Part shown: positions 12,111 through 23,910 of the stretch, in pieces | How positions within the stretch are numbered: the first letter of the stretch is position 1 | Layout of the letters: each line of letters begins with the position of its first letter | Assembly: GCF_947179165.1 (NCBI RefSeq) | Contig: NC_077247.1 | Location: 41,832,935-41,896,934, forward strand | Direction: 5' to 3' | Length of the DNA: 64,000 nucleotides | Source of the DNA: Solanum dulcamara | Lineage: Eukaryota > Streptophyta > Magnoliopsida > Solanales > Solanaceae | Translations under genes and position numbers: made by a program | Notes under the pieces: model-generated | Seen by the model: the letters and a program-made list of their open reading frames with translations, nothing else | Told to the model about the DNA's origin: nothing | Databases searched by the model: none

Positions 12111-13085
12111 GTTCCAAATTTATAATCTCTCCTCTATACAACTCTCAGAAAGACCATCCAACTCCTCAATTAAACGGCAATCTTCAATAGCTTCAGCAGT
12201 TACCTGACCAATTTATTAACACCATGATTACTAAAAATCAAAGAAGTTCAAAAGCATAAAACGATTCATCAAATTTGAATCAGCTACAAAAATAATCACC
12301 CCCACATTAAACAAGATGTCAATTTCAACAAATAGTCAACAGAGGTCCCAAACCAAAATCAAACTTGGGAATTTATTACTTGGATCGTATTTGCAATTTA
12401 TCACATACTCGAACAAATAGAAATTTGCGGGGTGCAAATTCTGCAATTGTAGCGTCTACATTAACCAGAGAAAATCCTAACAGAATCACAAAAATACGAT
12501 CAACATTGCACCATAAGCTACAAAGCTCACAGAAAAATCAAAAAATTAGATACCTAGCAAGCTCCCTAAAACCCACCAAATGACCATCAATTTTTTTCTA
12601 CTAAACAAGAACCGAAGAAAATTACCCACCAAGATCCATGTAACCAAAAGTAAAGAACTGTAGAAAATACTAGAAAATTTCAAACTTGGGAACAACAGCA
12701 CAGTACACATTGGGGAAAAAGCCAAGAAGTCTTAAGATCGAGAAACCACAATGACAAAACAGAAAAACGCTAAAACCCAGTTGACAAAACAGCATAATAT
12801 TAGCTGTAACTCAAAAAAAACGCCTAAAAACCTCTGGGTATGTGCTTTCTTGTTTTGGGGCTTCGTGTACCTAAGCACAAATGCTGTTCACAAGCTTTCA
12901 AATTAGAAATAGTAAGGCGAAGAATATATGAGAATACCAAGAGGAAATGATGAAACCCATTTGGATTTATGCTGAAATTGGTGCTTTACTTAGAAGAAAG
13001 ATCGGTACCAGAGAGAGAGACTAGAGAGAGAAAGAGAGATGTTAATGGTGGAGTGAAGGAGGGAGAAAGAAGATGGTGTAAGGGT
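12111..13085 (-). promoter_or_regulatory. KCBP 5' leader, leader intron and probable promoter-proximal region
   Basis: Upstream of the start codon, 12111-12203 looks like a leader exon preceded by a good acceptor (ttggtcag). The next 650 bp or so is AT-rich and intron-like. At 13010-13045 (plus-strand coordinates) there is a (GA)n-rich tract (agagagagagactagagaga), typical of plant 5' leaders and core promoters. The transcription start is probably near or just beyond this tract. No clear TATA box was fixed. Confidence 0.45.
12134..12157 (-). promoter_or_regulatory. short upstream ORF in the KCBP 5' leader
   Basis: A seven-codon frame (MVFLRVV, then TAG) lies in the leader and ends 23 nt before the KCBP start at 12110. 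It is in the leader only if transcription starts upstream and the exon at 12111-12203 is retained, as the acceptor-like ttggtcag near 12204 suggests. Such uORFs commonly reduce translation of the main frame; that effect is inference here. Confidence 0.45.
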
Positions 13086-15451
13086 CACGAGAGTTTTTTA
13101 AATAATTTCAATTCAAAGCTTTTTTTTTTTTTTGAGTAAGGGAAAATGACAAAATATAAAAGAGGAATGAAAAAATAGAAATGGTCTTCTAATAAAATAT
13201 CTAAATTATTTGCTTTATTTAGATTTGTTATTAAATTGGTAGTTTTTTGCTAAAAGAAGTAAATAAAAAAGTTTTCAATTTTAATGGGCAAATTGTTTTC
13301 TTTTTTCTTTTCCTCTGGGATTTAAAAGAAGAATGAATTTTTTTCCTTTTGCCGAAAGGCAGTTTGTGTAAATTTCATGTGTTCGTAACAATTGAATCAA
13401 GAGAATAACACAATTTTTTATATTATATGTTGAAAAGTTAATTGTAATTAAAATAAATTTTTTTAAAAAGTAATTGTATATTGATGAAATTTGTTGATTA
13501 CAATTATGTTATTCTCTTAATTCTTTTTTCATAAATTTCTCCTTGATTTGAAGGTTTTTACTAACATATTTTTCGAATTATCGGATGATTTAAACATTCT
13601 AAAAAATGATCCTTTAAATATAATTTTGAGCATTTTTAATTTCTGAAATCTACTAAAGTAGAACACATTGGATCCAACTAACGTAACGAACTTAAAACCT
13701 ACAAACAGTTACTACCAAAAAGCACTACTAAACACACCCAAAAAATTGATCAACTTTCAGACAAATCGAAAAATTAATCTAGTTTAAACAAAAAAAATTG
13801 TGCAAATATGAGGAAAAAAATCAACCTAGCTCGGTCAATTCTTTGATCGGTTTATTTAAATAATTGGATATCTAATCAAAAAAATTGAATGAGTTGAGGC
13901 CGATTTCTCGAAATAATTTATGCTTATTTTAAAATAAAATTGAGCTCGATGGATTCTACTAAAAATATTTTTTATGGGATATTTAAATGATTGAGCTTAG
14001 TCGATCTTTTAATTTCCTTGTTTTTCTTTAAAACAATCGATCGTGCTCCGTTGATTTAATTAAAATAAAATTATATATTTGGATCAAACCAAACGAGCTG
14101 ATTGGTTTTTCAATCAGTCCAAAAGTAGGACAGTTTTTTTATTAATTTTACCGCGTTTTTGATAGAGTTTTTTGATAGTCATAAATAGTTCTTTAGTCTA
14201 TTCTGTTGGTTGGATCAAAGATGTTTTACTTGAATAAACTTAAGAGATTAAAGATGATCAAAGTCATATTTTAAGGACTAAAATAAATCTACGCGTATAT
14301 GTAGGGGACAATTTAGGCTAAAAATTCGTAATATGACTATAAAATAGCAGAATTGTCTGTTTTTATACATTAGTACTGATTTTTGAAATTGGTATATTTT
14401 GCTCAAAAATGTATGAAGTTTTTAATTTTAACGGGCAAATTATTTTTCGGAACTTACATAGATATATTATATTAAAAAAATATTTATCATTTATAGCAAT
14501 AATATTTTTTTCGTTGGATACTTAGAATGCAGTTTCAATCCATATTACCGAAAATAATTTATAAAACACATATAATACAAGTTTTATTCATAGATAGTAC
14601 ATTTATCATACAATTTAATATACTTATAATACATTGTGTCAATTTTTTACCAATCAAACATAATTTATTTTAAAACTTTTTATAATACATGTATATTGCA
14701 TGCATAAATCAGTTTATATTGCATGCATAAATCAGTTTGAATACATAGAATATTTATCATAGTATGTTATGTGTTGCTATAAATAATAATAAATAAAAAA
14801 TATTGCTAAAATTAGTAATTATTTATTAAAAAGTAAAGTAATTTTTTCTTGATTTTTTTCTTTCCTCTGAGATTTAAGAAAATTGATTATTATTTTTCCT
14901 TTTGCCCAAAGAAAGCTAATGCCTTATCGTATATAAATTTCATGGTCAGTAATCTTTCCTGTCGTTTGGTTTGCCGCATTAATGAAAAATAATTTAATAT
15001 ATTAATTGAACTGACTTTATTAAACTTCATATTCCTAACACTGGCATAAATTATTAAGAAATTTATATGTACAGATTATTTTCTGTGAAATAATATGTGG
15101 ACTAGAAATATTTTTATTGGCAATATATGAATAAAAGTAACTAAATTTTTTTTTTTTTTAAAACACACTCTAGAATGAACAATTAGTATGTAACGATACA
15201 TATGTTATTATATACCTCATAATATATAGTTTCAATAATATTATTCATCATTACAATTTACACTATATGCTAACTAACCAACCGGATTTAGCGGTAAACT
15301 GAAGATGTGAAAGATTCACAATTAATTATTTGCCAATAAAAACTACATATTTCTGTCTGTATTACCGACGTATCGTAATAAAATATTGTCACTGGTTTTA
15401 ACATTAATAACTATATAAATCTTCATGGACTGGCGTATTAAAAAAAAGGTA
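13086..15451. other. gene-free AT-rich intergenic region
   Basis: No reading frame of substance on either strand. The stretch contains long A/T runs and, at 14690-14740, a 24-bp unit (ttgcatgcataaatcagttt plus four bases) repeated twice in tandem. I see no clear transposon ends here. Confidence 0.5.
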
Positions 15452-15740
15452 CTAACTCCGTCTCATATTAGATGGACACTTCTAATTTTATACGGTAATT
15501 AAAAAATCTATAATATATTGAAAGATTTTACCATTTTGTCCTTTGATTATATCAATGCAACATACATAGAGTATAGAAATAGCTAGTAGTGGGAATTGCT
15601 TACATTCAAAAGGTCATATTAATTGTAGGGGTAAAATAGAAAAAAATTAATTAATTCTATCTTGATTTAGTAAATTATCAAGTAATATGGGACAAACATT
15701 TTTAGTAAGATGTTCATATAATATGGAACGGAGGTAGTAC
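15452..15740. mobile_element. Stowaway-like MITE
   Basis: About 290 bp with matching inverted ends: the left reads CTCCGTCTCATATTAGATGG and the right, on the other strand, CTCCGTTCCATATTATATGA, both next to TA-containing borders. The interior is AT-rich and non-coding. Size, termini and target preference fit Stowaway. Confidence 0.8.
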
Positions 15741-16014
15741 TTAAAGTGAAATTTTAATGTTAATGATTACAATTTTTTCTAGTATTTTGTAAGTATATAA
15801 ATGCAAAATGATGGTTGCATCGATCTATCTTCAACAAATGTGGAACATGTTTAACACTCCTAAACATGTTGATAGTTGAATATCATGTATAAGCTGGTGT
15901 TTGTTTGGAAAATACAAAACTAATCTAATTTAGGATATTAAGGGATTAATCTTGTTAAATTAAATTAGATAGGAATGAAATTTAAAATTGTACTAAGGAA
16001 AGACGTGTTTAAGT

Positions 16015-16180
16015 TATTGATCTTTTACTCACGTGAGTTGTGGTAGGATGGTTGCCTTTCGAATCCCTTCGCTCTTAATTAGAGTCTCGAGTTCGAGCTA
16101 GTATGAGAAAAAACATGTTGGGAGTGTTAGTCCCAATAATGGTTCTTGCAATATACAATTTTGAATTATTCGGCCTCTAA
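16015..16180 (+). mobile_element. tRNA-derived SINE, probable
   Basis: A box A-like stretch (gttgtggtaggatggttgcc) is followed about 50 bp later by a box B-like gagtttcgagttcgagct region, here agtctcgagttcgagctagt. This is the internal RNA polymerase III promoter layout of plant SINEs. The 3' end is indistinct and no target-site duplication was established. Confidence 0.5.
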
Positions 16181-16253
16181 TACGAATATCGGACACCAGA
16201 TAGGAAACAAACAAATCATACGTGCTCAATTCTCTATTATGAATGAATAAATC

Positions 16254-16513
16254 ATATTCCATTCGTCCCAATTTATCCTTTCAAATTTCGAGATTTAAAT
16301 AAGTCTATTTTTTACTGTAATTTTTTCATAAATTTTTTAAATATTTTAAATTTGACAATCATTGTGACTTATACTACTTTTTACTTAGTTTTCGAATATA
16401 TAATTTTTGTTTCAAAAAAATTTATAGATTCCATGACCAAATTGACAGTAAAATTAGACTGTTTGATTCTTGTAAAGCGAAAAATGTCACATAAATTGAA
16501 ACGGAGGGAGTAC
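16254..16513. mobile_element. Stowaway-like MITE
   Basis: About 260 bp. The left end reads TATTCCATTCGTCCCAATTT and the right end, read on the other strand, TACTCCCTCCGTTTCAATTT. These are clear inverted termini of the TACTCCCTCCGTYYCAATTTA family, with TA at the borders and no coding capacity. Confidence 0.85.
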
Positions 16514-17990
16514 ACGTTTTCCAAATGAAAATAGAGGGGAAACTAAACTAAGCTGCAAGGGAAAATTGTAAGAAAAACAAAATCTATTGAATCAAATTTG
16601 TGAACTTCAAAGTGGTTAAATCTTGAATTTCTAGTCTTTCATCAAATAATCTCTTTTTGCATGTACTAAATACTAACAAACATACGTAATTGAACAAAAT
16701 GCATTGGATGTGACACAAAGAATCTAAGAAATTTTGAGGGTAAAGTACAAAAAAAAGAAGAGTATGTATAGGGGCAAAAGAAATGGAAATGAAAAAAAGA
16801 TTCTTTGCCTATCCATTTGGTAATGATCAAATTGGATTGAGATTTTGCAACTTTTGTAAATGGGTAGCATGTACTACTTTGTATTAGTACTAACTAGGAC
16901 CAATGTCCCCTACCACATAGTGTAATATTCTAGTATCCTATAATATAATTGTCTCTCAATTTCATATATTCATTTGAGTACTCCCTCAACTCTCGAGGAA
17001 GGGATACATGATTAAGCTTTGATTTTATATTCTTAGTCTCATCGCACATGTAACGGTTTGAGGAGGGAAAAGTATACGTAAATCTTAATGTTATTACCTC
17101 GTAGAGATTAAAAAAAATTATTTCTGATAGACCCTTAACACAAATAATATCCCAAGATACAAAAAAAAACATGAAATAAGAGAAAATGGATGAAAACAAC
17201 AGTGATGAGTTGAAATGGAAGTTGGATTGGAACACATAAAATGAGTAACTGACGTACAAGAGGAAAGCTAAACCTTTTAAGAATTTTTGCGATTTTTTTT
17301 AATGAAAAAAGACATGATCTTATTGCTTTAATCTTCGAAATATTTCTATCTCTTCTTATACGTCTTACTTAATTAACATTCCACTAATTGCAACAATATG
17401 GTAATCCAAAGAATAAATGCCTTATTGTTTTGTTTAAAATATCAAATATTTTAAAGCAGATTTAATTAGTTAAAACGACTAATATATGAAACTATAAGAT
17501 GTATTTGAGAGCTTCACACAAATAATTGTAACAATCGTTCATTTATATATTCACCAAATTAAACATCATTGTATGTTATCTTCTATCGCTTTCAAAATAT
17601 ATTAATCCAATAGGTAAGTAGTATCAACGTAAATGATCATTTTTACTCTCAAGTAGCATAAGATGGACTCGTTGTGTCTCTTCTACTATGGTCAAGTTAA
17701 TTAGAAGCGTATTTTGAAAATCACTCCTATTTCTTTAATTGAAAAGGACTACAAAACAAAGGGATCAATAAGTATTGAAAACAACCAAACCTTTCTAAAC
17801 TACAAATTAATGAGTTTTGAGGATTTGTGTGGATTCAAAATATAAACTTTATATGTTTCTACAGTCCTCTAAAGTAAATCTACAATAACAATTGGATTTA
17901 CAATCAAATATTTATAAATATTTAATAGAATTTTTAATATATTATATATGTAGAATTTATTGGTTTCATAAGAATTCGCAACAACTCACT
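16514..17990. other. gene-free AT-rich intergenic region
   Basis: No supported gene on either strand. A 109-codon minus-strand frame at 16930-17259 is rich in Phe, Tyr and Ser and shows no recognisable domain; I read it as chance. No clear element ends seen. Confidence 0.45.
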
Positions 17991-18179
17991 GAAAATATTT
18001 TTTTGGAAAACAAGTGAATTTCTAATTTATTTTCTCATGTTTGGTTGGTGAGCAGAAAATATTTTTCAAAAAATATTTTTTATTATTTGATTTGTGAATG
18101 CAAAAAATATTTTTCTAAAAATATCTTCTTCTTTTTGGCTAGAGCGTAGAAAATACATTATAGAAAAATAATTTTTGAC

Positions 18180-18700
18180 CCAAAATTAATTTTGATGATT
18201 GATCCAGGACCCACCCCGACATCCGATTCAAGACATGACCTCGACGATCGATTTGAAATTCGACCTTGAAATCTGACCAAGGACCTCACCTCGACTTCAA
18301 ATTCAAGATCTGTCATTTGAATTAGGACCCAACACTGATCCTGACATTCAACCCAGGACCTGACCTCCAAGTTCTGACCGTGACTCTAACACCAGCATCC
18401 GACCTCGATAGTTAATTCAAGACCCGATCCGAACATCTGACTTAGGACCTGATCTTGATATGAGATTCGACACCCAAATTAGGATCCGACCTCAAAACTT
18501 GACCTAATTCCTAACCCATGACCCGACTCAGCTCCCAATCTAGGATCCAACCCCTACTCTTGACCCACGACTGGACCCCAAATCCTAATTCGGGCCCTGA
18601 ATCTACTCGACTTCCTACTCAAGATTCTACTTTCAAATCAAAATTCAATCCAGATTTTTGAATTGGGATCCGACCACACCTAACTCAGAACCTAACTTTC
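18180..18700. repeat. degenerate GACCC/GATCC short-period array
   Basis: Successive units of roughly 25-35 bp built on patterns such as atccaggacccaccccgaca, tgacctcgacgatcgatttg and aggacctgatcttgatatga. The units are diverged and no exact period holds. The reverse-complement style (gggtcctgggtc, ggatcc) recurs inside the hAT-like elements at 30180-30410 and 51090-51310. Confidence 0.6.
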
Positions 18701-18719
18701 AAACTGGAATTTGAATTTT

Positions 18720-19250
18720 CTTAAAGTCTTTTTTTGTGTATGTGGGGGGAGGGGGTGCTGGTAAGGGATAGGCGTGGGATAAAAAAAATGAAAATTTTAA
18801 AATTTGAAAATATTTTTCAAAAATAAATTTTTATTTTTATATATTTGGGTGGGGGGTGGGGCTAATAGGGGGTCGGGATAAGAGTAGGAAAAAAATAAAA
18901 TTTTTCAAAATTTAAAAATAATTTTTAAAACAAACTTTTAAAATATTATTTTTTTTAGGATGAGGGGGAAGGGGGGGTTGGTAGCAGGCTCGGGGTAAGA
19001 TTGGGGTAAACAAAATGAAATTTTTTATAATTTGAAATATTTTTTAAAAACAAACTTTTTAATTATTTTTTTTGGTAGGGTGGGTGGGGCAGAGGGGTAA
19101 AAAAAATGTTTTTTTAAAAAAAATTTGAGGTATTTTTTAAAAATATCTTTAAATTTTAATTTCTCTTTTGTTGTTGTTTGGGGGGGGGGGGGGGGGGTTG
19201 GGGGTAGGAAGGTTAAAAGAACTTGATATTTGGAAAAAGAAATTTTAATT
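18720..19250. repeat. tandem array alternating G-rich and A/T-rich segments
   Basis: About four to five units of 110-130 bp. Each has a G-rich head (for example tgtggggggagggggtgctg, gggtggggggtggggctaat, gagggggaagggggggttgg, gtagggtgggtggggcagag) followed by a stretch close to aaaattttnnaaaatttnaaa and a poly-T run. It ends with an uninterrupted run of 18 G at 19180-19197. Confidence 0.7.
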
Positions 19251-19495
19251 TTTTTTTTTTTTTTGATAGGGAGGATCGGGATACAAAGTGGTAAGAAAAG
19301 AAATTATAATTTGAGGTTGGAGAAGAGTTTTGGAAAATGTTTTTCTTAATTTTTGGAGGGAAGCCATTTTTCTTAAATTTGAAAAAAATAAGTTAATTTG
19401 AAAAATATTTTCTAAAACATTTAAGTCAATCAAATACGAGAAAATGAAATAAATTTTCTAGAAAATGATTCCGTTCGTGCCAAACACACCCTATA

Positions 19496-20260
19496 TCTGT
19501 CCCTTTTGAATGGTAGTTCACACGGCGTTAGCCTCTCAACACAGTGAGTCCGGGATCGAAGCTTGCCTATGTTACATTCTTGATAGCACTAAAAAAATAA
19601 AATCAAAAGAAACTGTAAATTGAATTGACAATCTTACAAAACAAGAGAATTAATATTGCAGTATTATTTTTTACCATATTCTGGTTTCTTTTTTGGTTGG
19701 AACACCCGGAGACACCTGCAGTTATTATTCTTCGAAATGCATATTTGATAAATTTATTCTTATGAATAGCTCGCAAATCATACAAGAGATGTGAATCTCA
19801 CTAGGCAAATTCGTTGTGAGAAGCTCGATTGAAAAGATATTAATAAAAGAAATTGATCTGTGACCTCTCTTAAGAAATACATACCTATTACCTGTTGCAC
19901 CAACTCAGTCACCCTTAAGTATATTTTAACATTTGAAACATAAAAAATGAAAAATGAAATTAAACTAATTATTTTCTAAAATAAAATTGGTAGGTCCAAC
20001 AAACTATCCAATCATGCCGTGGTCGAGTGAGTTGGAGGAATTTGAAATTTTCAATCTCAAAATAGACAAAATTAGAGACATGTTCGCAAGTAATGGATGT
20101 CTAAACCTCCAAGAATAAAACTAATTTAAAAAACTCTAAAGAGACTCATAATTTTTCTTTAAAAAAAGAGATTAACTATTTCATTTATATTATATATACC
20201 TTGTACTTGGAATAAAAGAAGATCCTCAATTTAGTGTAGTTGGAAATTAGAGTAAATATG
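19496..20260. other. gene-free stretch with possible SINE fragments
   Basis: Around 19505-19570 (cacacggcgttagcctctca, then tccgggatcgaagcttg) and 20010-20130 (ccgtggtcgagtgagttgga) there are box A/B-like pieces that may be old SINE remnants. The match is too weak to define ends. Nothing else is supported. Confidence 0.3.
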
Positions 20261-20282
20261 ATATATATATATATATATATAT
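20261..20282. repeat. (AT)n microsatellite, left part
   Basis: Eleven AT dinucleotides directly abutting the left end of the TIR element that follows. It appears to be the left half of an interrupted (AT)n tract. Confidence 0.9.
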
Positions 20283-20283
20283 T

Positions 20284-21125
20284 AGTGTTTTAAAAAACTC
20301 TGTTTGGACTCATTTTGGGGCTCATCTTGGGGTGGGGCTTTAGCAAAACGCTCCAAGACTCAAGTGTGAGACTTAGTTATGTAAGACTTATATCCTAAGC
20401 GTTCGATTGTAAGCCTTAAGCACGTCCAACGTCAACGCTCGGGGCTCGCCTAACAAATCTTACACAAATTAAGTGTTAAAATCTTTAGTTAACATTGTTA
20501 ACCCTCATAATTTTTGAATAAACGAATAATACTTAATAATTTTTAGTCTATAGAGTTAAGAAGATCGAGAGTAATTCAAATAACAAGTTGTAGTATCACT
20601 TCTTTACTAATTGGTAACAATATGAATGTGGTTATATATTAGGTAACATTTTTTTTAAAAATACGTAGCGAAATTTTACTTTATGACTTATCATTGGTCT
20701 TCATAATTTTGTAATACGTCTTAAAATTATCATATTTTATTTAGCTATTTGAAAGTAATTTTATTTTTTTTCATGATGGAGTGATGTTTTTATTATAATA
20801 CTAGTAAGTTTTATTGATTATTTTCTTTTACGGGGGTAAATTATATAGTATGATAAAACATATTTTGAGAAATAATGATTCTTTTATTATTAATAAGTTA
20901 AGATATTAGACTATTTATACTTGTATAGTCATGTTAGAAGTTTTATTTTCTATGAGTTTTCTTAGTCACATTTGTAATTATTTCAAACTATTGATCTATT
21001 TTTATAATTCTGTGTTATTATATTATCATACCATATTGTAAATTAAAAATTTAAAGATCCATAGGCTTACGCCTCGCCCTATACTAAATAACATGATTCG
21101 CCCCACGCCCCCACCTTTTAAAACA

Positions 21126-21127
<2 letters not shown>
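20284..21127. mobile_element. non-autonomous TIR DNA element inserted in an (AT)n tract
   Basis: The left end reads AGTGTTTTAAAAAACTC and the right end, on the other strand, AGTGTTTTAAAAGGTGGGGG, giving a shared terminal AGTGTTTTAAAA. Just inside both ends lie gcc/ggc-rich segments (ctcggggctcgcctaac; acgcctcgccctatac), while the middle is AT-rich and non-coding. (AT)n runs flank both sides, so the element sits within a former single microsatellite and its own target duplication is hidden in the repeat. The superfamily is not settled; hAT or Mutator-like are options. Confidence 0.7.

Positions 21128-21128
<1 letters not shown>

Positions 21129-21188
<60 letters not shown>
21129..21188. repeat. 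(AT)n microsatellite, right part
   Basis: About 30 AT dinucleotides following the right end of the TIR element, then a G10 run at 21191-21200. Two frames rich in Ile-Tyr pairs at 21026-21311 are simply translations of this repeat. Confidence 0.95.
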
Positions 21189-21191
<3 letters not shown>

Positions 21192-21689
21192 GGGGGGGGG
21201 ATTAGGAACATTCCTCCTATACCTATTTCCATTCATTAATAAAAATTGACGTTGTTTAGGTAGTTGAATTTTTTTGGAGAAAGGAAATTTGTAAAAATTG
21301 AGATATGTCATGTGAGTGCACCTCTAAACCATTGTTAAGTTTCTCACAATCAAATGGCAATCTACGAGCCTAAACGTTTTTATTTGCTAGTGAAATTTTT
21401 TCATAAATATCACATAGTTATTTCGGAGGAAATTGAATAGAAGAAAATACAAGTTTGTAAAGAGTTATAAAATCAAATCTCCTCTTACTGCATGGTTGAA
21501 GTTATTATCAGACTGACCGTTGAAAAAAATGAAAATGTTCATTATTGATATTAATAGGAGTATAAACTAATTAACCCTTAGTAGATTATTTAATTTTTAT
21601 TTTTTTTCTCAAAGAGCAAAGAGAAAAAGGGACAATAATCTTGATTTCCTAATTTCCTTCATTCCCAAATACGTAAGCCCCTACTTTTC

Positions 21690-21908
21690 TTTTTTATGTT
21701 TAGTAATTTTGACAAATTGTGTTTAAGAAATACGAAAATACTTTATAATATTTTAAAATTACTTTTTAAAAGAGTACATTTTTGTGGATTTTTTGTCAAA
21801 TAAAATGTTGATGGCGTCATTAAATATTTGTCAAATAAAGAAATATGCCATTTTTTTTGAGATTGACTAAAAAGAAATGTGTCATATAAATTGGGACGGA
21901 AGGAGTAC
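21690..21908. mobile_element. Stowaway-like MITE, right end preserved
   Basis: The sequence gtcatataaattgggacgga followed by aggagta (21882-21908) is the right terminus of the same family seen at 16254-16513. No matching left terminus was found upstream, so the element is probably truncated. The left limit is approximate. Confidence 0.55.
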
Positions 21909-22143
21909 GAGGTATATGGTCTATGGTAGCATAATAAATACTCCCATGATCTTTGATAGTTCAAAATCGCCATTTATAGTTCAAAGCTTCATTGTGCCTT
22001 TTACTCTGTTCATCTTAATAATGACAGATGAATAAGGACATGCCATGTAAAGTCAGTGCCATGTGAGTCCCTATTGCTCTCTTTGATTCACTTATAAGAT
22101 GCATAGACCACATGAAAATCCAGTGGCTATATTATTAATTATT

Positions 22144-22146
<3 letters not shown>

Positions 22147-22185
<39 letters not shown>
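22147..22185. repeat. (AT)n microsatellite
   Basis: About 19 AT dinucleotides in AT-rich intergenic DNA. Confidence 0.9.
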
Positions 22186-22188
<3 letters not shown>

Positions 22189-23762
22189 GTGTTTTTAATT
22201 TGGTCTTCCTATTTATGCTCTTCAATTTTGGGTGTGCATAAATAGACATTTAAACTTGTATAAAGTTGAACAAGTAAACACATGTATCCTATGTTGCATC
22301 CGACATGTATTATGTCACATATGATGCGTTTGTCTAATTGTTCAACTTTATATAAATTTATTAGGCATGTCATATTGTTTCCATATCTTGAGAGTTTTTC
22401 CTTGAGAAATTTTCAAACAATATATAGTCCAACATAAAATATATTTTATGTCACGTAATCCAATATACAAATATTATACAACATTATAAGCATTACACAT
22501 AATGTGTTAACCTTCTATAATAATATATAAAATGTGTCTATACACAAATATATATAGGCTAAACCGAGTATAATAATTTATATTGGACTATATGACGTAA
22601 ACAATTTCTCCAAGTAGATATGAAGTGTAATTTTTCCATTGCCGGCTTGCAAAACCTCAAAAGACAAATGAATGAATTTAGTTTGGACCAAACAAAAATA
22701 ATAGAAATTGATAGGGGAATTAAATAAGCTCACGAGACTTGGCCAGCAATGCCATTAAATTAAACCATTTATTCATTTTTTAGGTATATGAAAGTTGTGA
22801 CTATTAGAAGGAGGCAGGCCATGACTAGGCAAAATCAAATAACTAAAAGTCAAAGTTAAAGAGTGCTTTTGTATTTAAGACAAACATGAGAAAGTTGGGA
22901 GCATAACTTTTGATTACTAAGTCAATATTTAATGCACTACCATAATTTGATTTAGTTTTATTAAATACTATTTTATTGGCAATTTTATTTGTAGGCCAGA
23001 CAATCTTTATTTTGACTATTGTACAACAATTTGAAGACAATCTAGTTTACATTATGACAGCCTGCTTAGATTAATTATCCTTAATTTCTTTCACTATTTT
23101 TTCCATATTATAGTCCATAATCAACAGGTTTGAAGCACTTTTTCCCCTTTTGTTTATAAGAGAGACAAAGAATAAGTTAATTCACAATTATATAATACAA
23201 CTCAAATAATGATAAACACTTTCAATCAATTATAACTCGAGAAACAACTCACAAAACTATCAGTCATTTGCAATCAACTATTAAATAGAGCATCTCGCAT
23301 TACTTGAGCAGATGGTCTTAGTCGGAAAAAAGAGGGAACATTGTTGGTATGACTTTTATAATTGAAGATTTGGATCCACCATGTGCCTTTACAGAAAGCG
23401 TTTGTTAGGAGTGTTCTTATGATTTTGAGGAGAGGCCATTATGCCAACACAAAGCTAAAAAGTGATTGCCTTTTCTTGTTTTTCACTTTAAGCTGATAGG
23501 TGATGTCAAATCATTATGATTGTATCCTAATTTGATCAAATTTTAGGAGTAATGAAGATGAATTATGACTCTGCTAGCATTTCAACAAACAGTAATAGTG
23601 CATTAATTTCCCAAGAACGTGGGGGAATTTCAATGTGTAAGCATGTTTTCCCATAAAGTCCACCCTCAAATATTTCCATTTTGCACAAAGAAATGTTATG
23701 CAATTCATTCTGTAAGGAATTGCAATGCAGCCCAACCCAAAAAGAGTTTGCAGCCCAAAGAG
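22186..23762. other. gene-free intergenic region
   Basis: AT-rich with scattered short frames and no recognisable protein, RNA gene or element ends. Frames at 23563-23987 on both strands overlap the SINE below and are not credible genes. Confidence 0.4.
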
Positions 23763-23773
23763 CATGTGCACTT

Positions 23774-23910
23774 TTTTTTTTTGGCAAACCACACAGGAGA
23801 AAGCTCGTTCCAGAAGGCAAATTCCTTGCTTTCGCTGGCAAGAGGTTTCGAACTTGAGAGCTCCAACATCGAAGTCCCAAGCCTAAACAACCGGGCCACC
23901 CGGAAGGGTA
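23774..23910 (-). mobile_element. tRNA-derived SINE with exact target-site duplication
   Basis: On the minus strand, box A (TGGCCCGGTTG) and box B (AGTTCGAAACC) are spaced as in a tRNA-derived SINE, and the element ends in a poly-A tail, seen as a T run at 23771-23782 on the plus strand. An 11-bp direct repeat, catgtgcactt, flanks it at 23763-23773 and 23911-23921. The perfect duplication suggests a fairly recent insertion. Confidence 0.85.

Larger units (their letters stand above)
17995..19495. repeat. composite inverted-end repeat with two internal degenerate arrays
   Basis: The left part (ttctcatgtttggttggtga, 18033-18052) mirrors the right part (gtcaatcaaatacgagaaaa, 19424-19443), and the right end continues to gtgccaaacacacccta, giving loose inverted ends with a GTGTTTGG terminus. 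Between them lie a GACC-rich degenerate array (18180-18700) and an alternating G-rich/AT-rich array (18720-19250). This looks like an old non-autonomous DNA element. The class is uncertain and I see no coding capacity. Confidence 0.45.

Noticed and set aside
16930..17259. 109-codon Phe/Tyr/Ser-rich minus-strand frame
   Set aside because: Low-complexity composition expected by chance in AT-rich DNA; no domain, splice partner or homologue recognised.
21026..21311. Frames rich in Ile-Tyr repeats
   Set aside because: They are translations of the (AT)n microsatellite.
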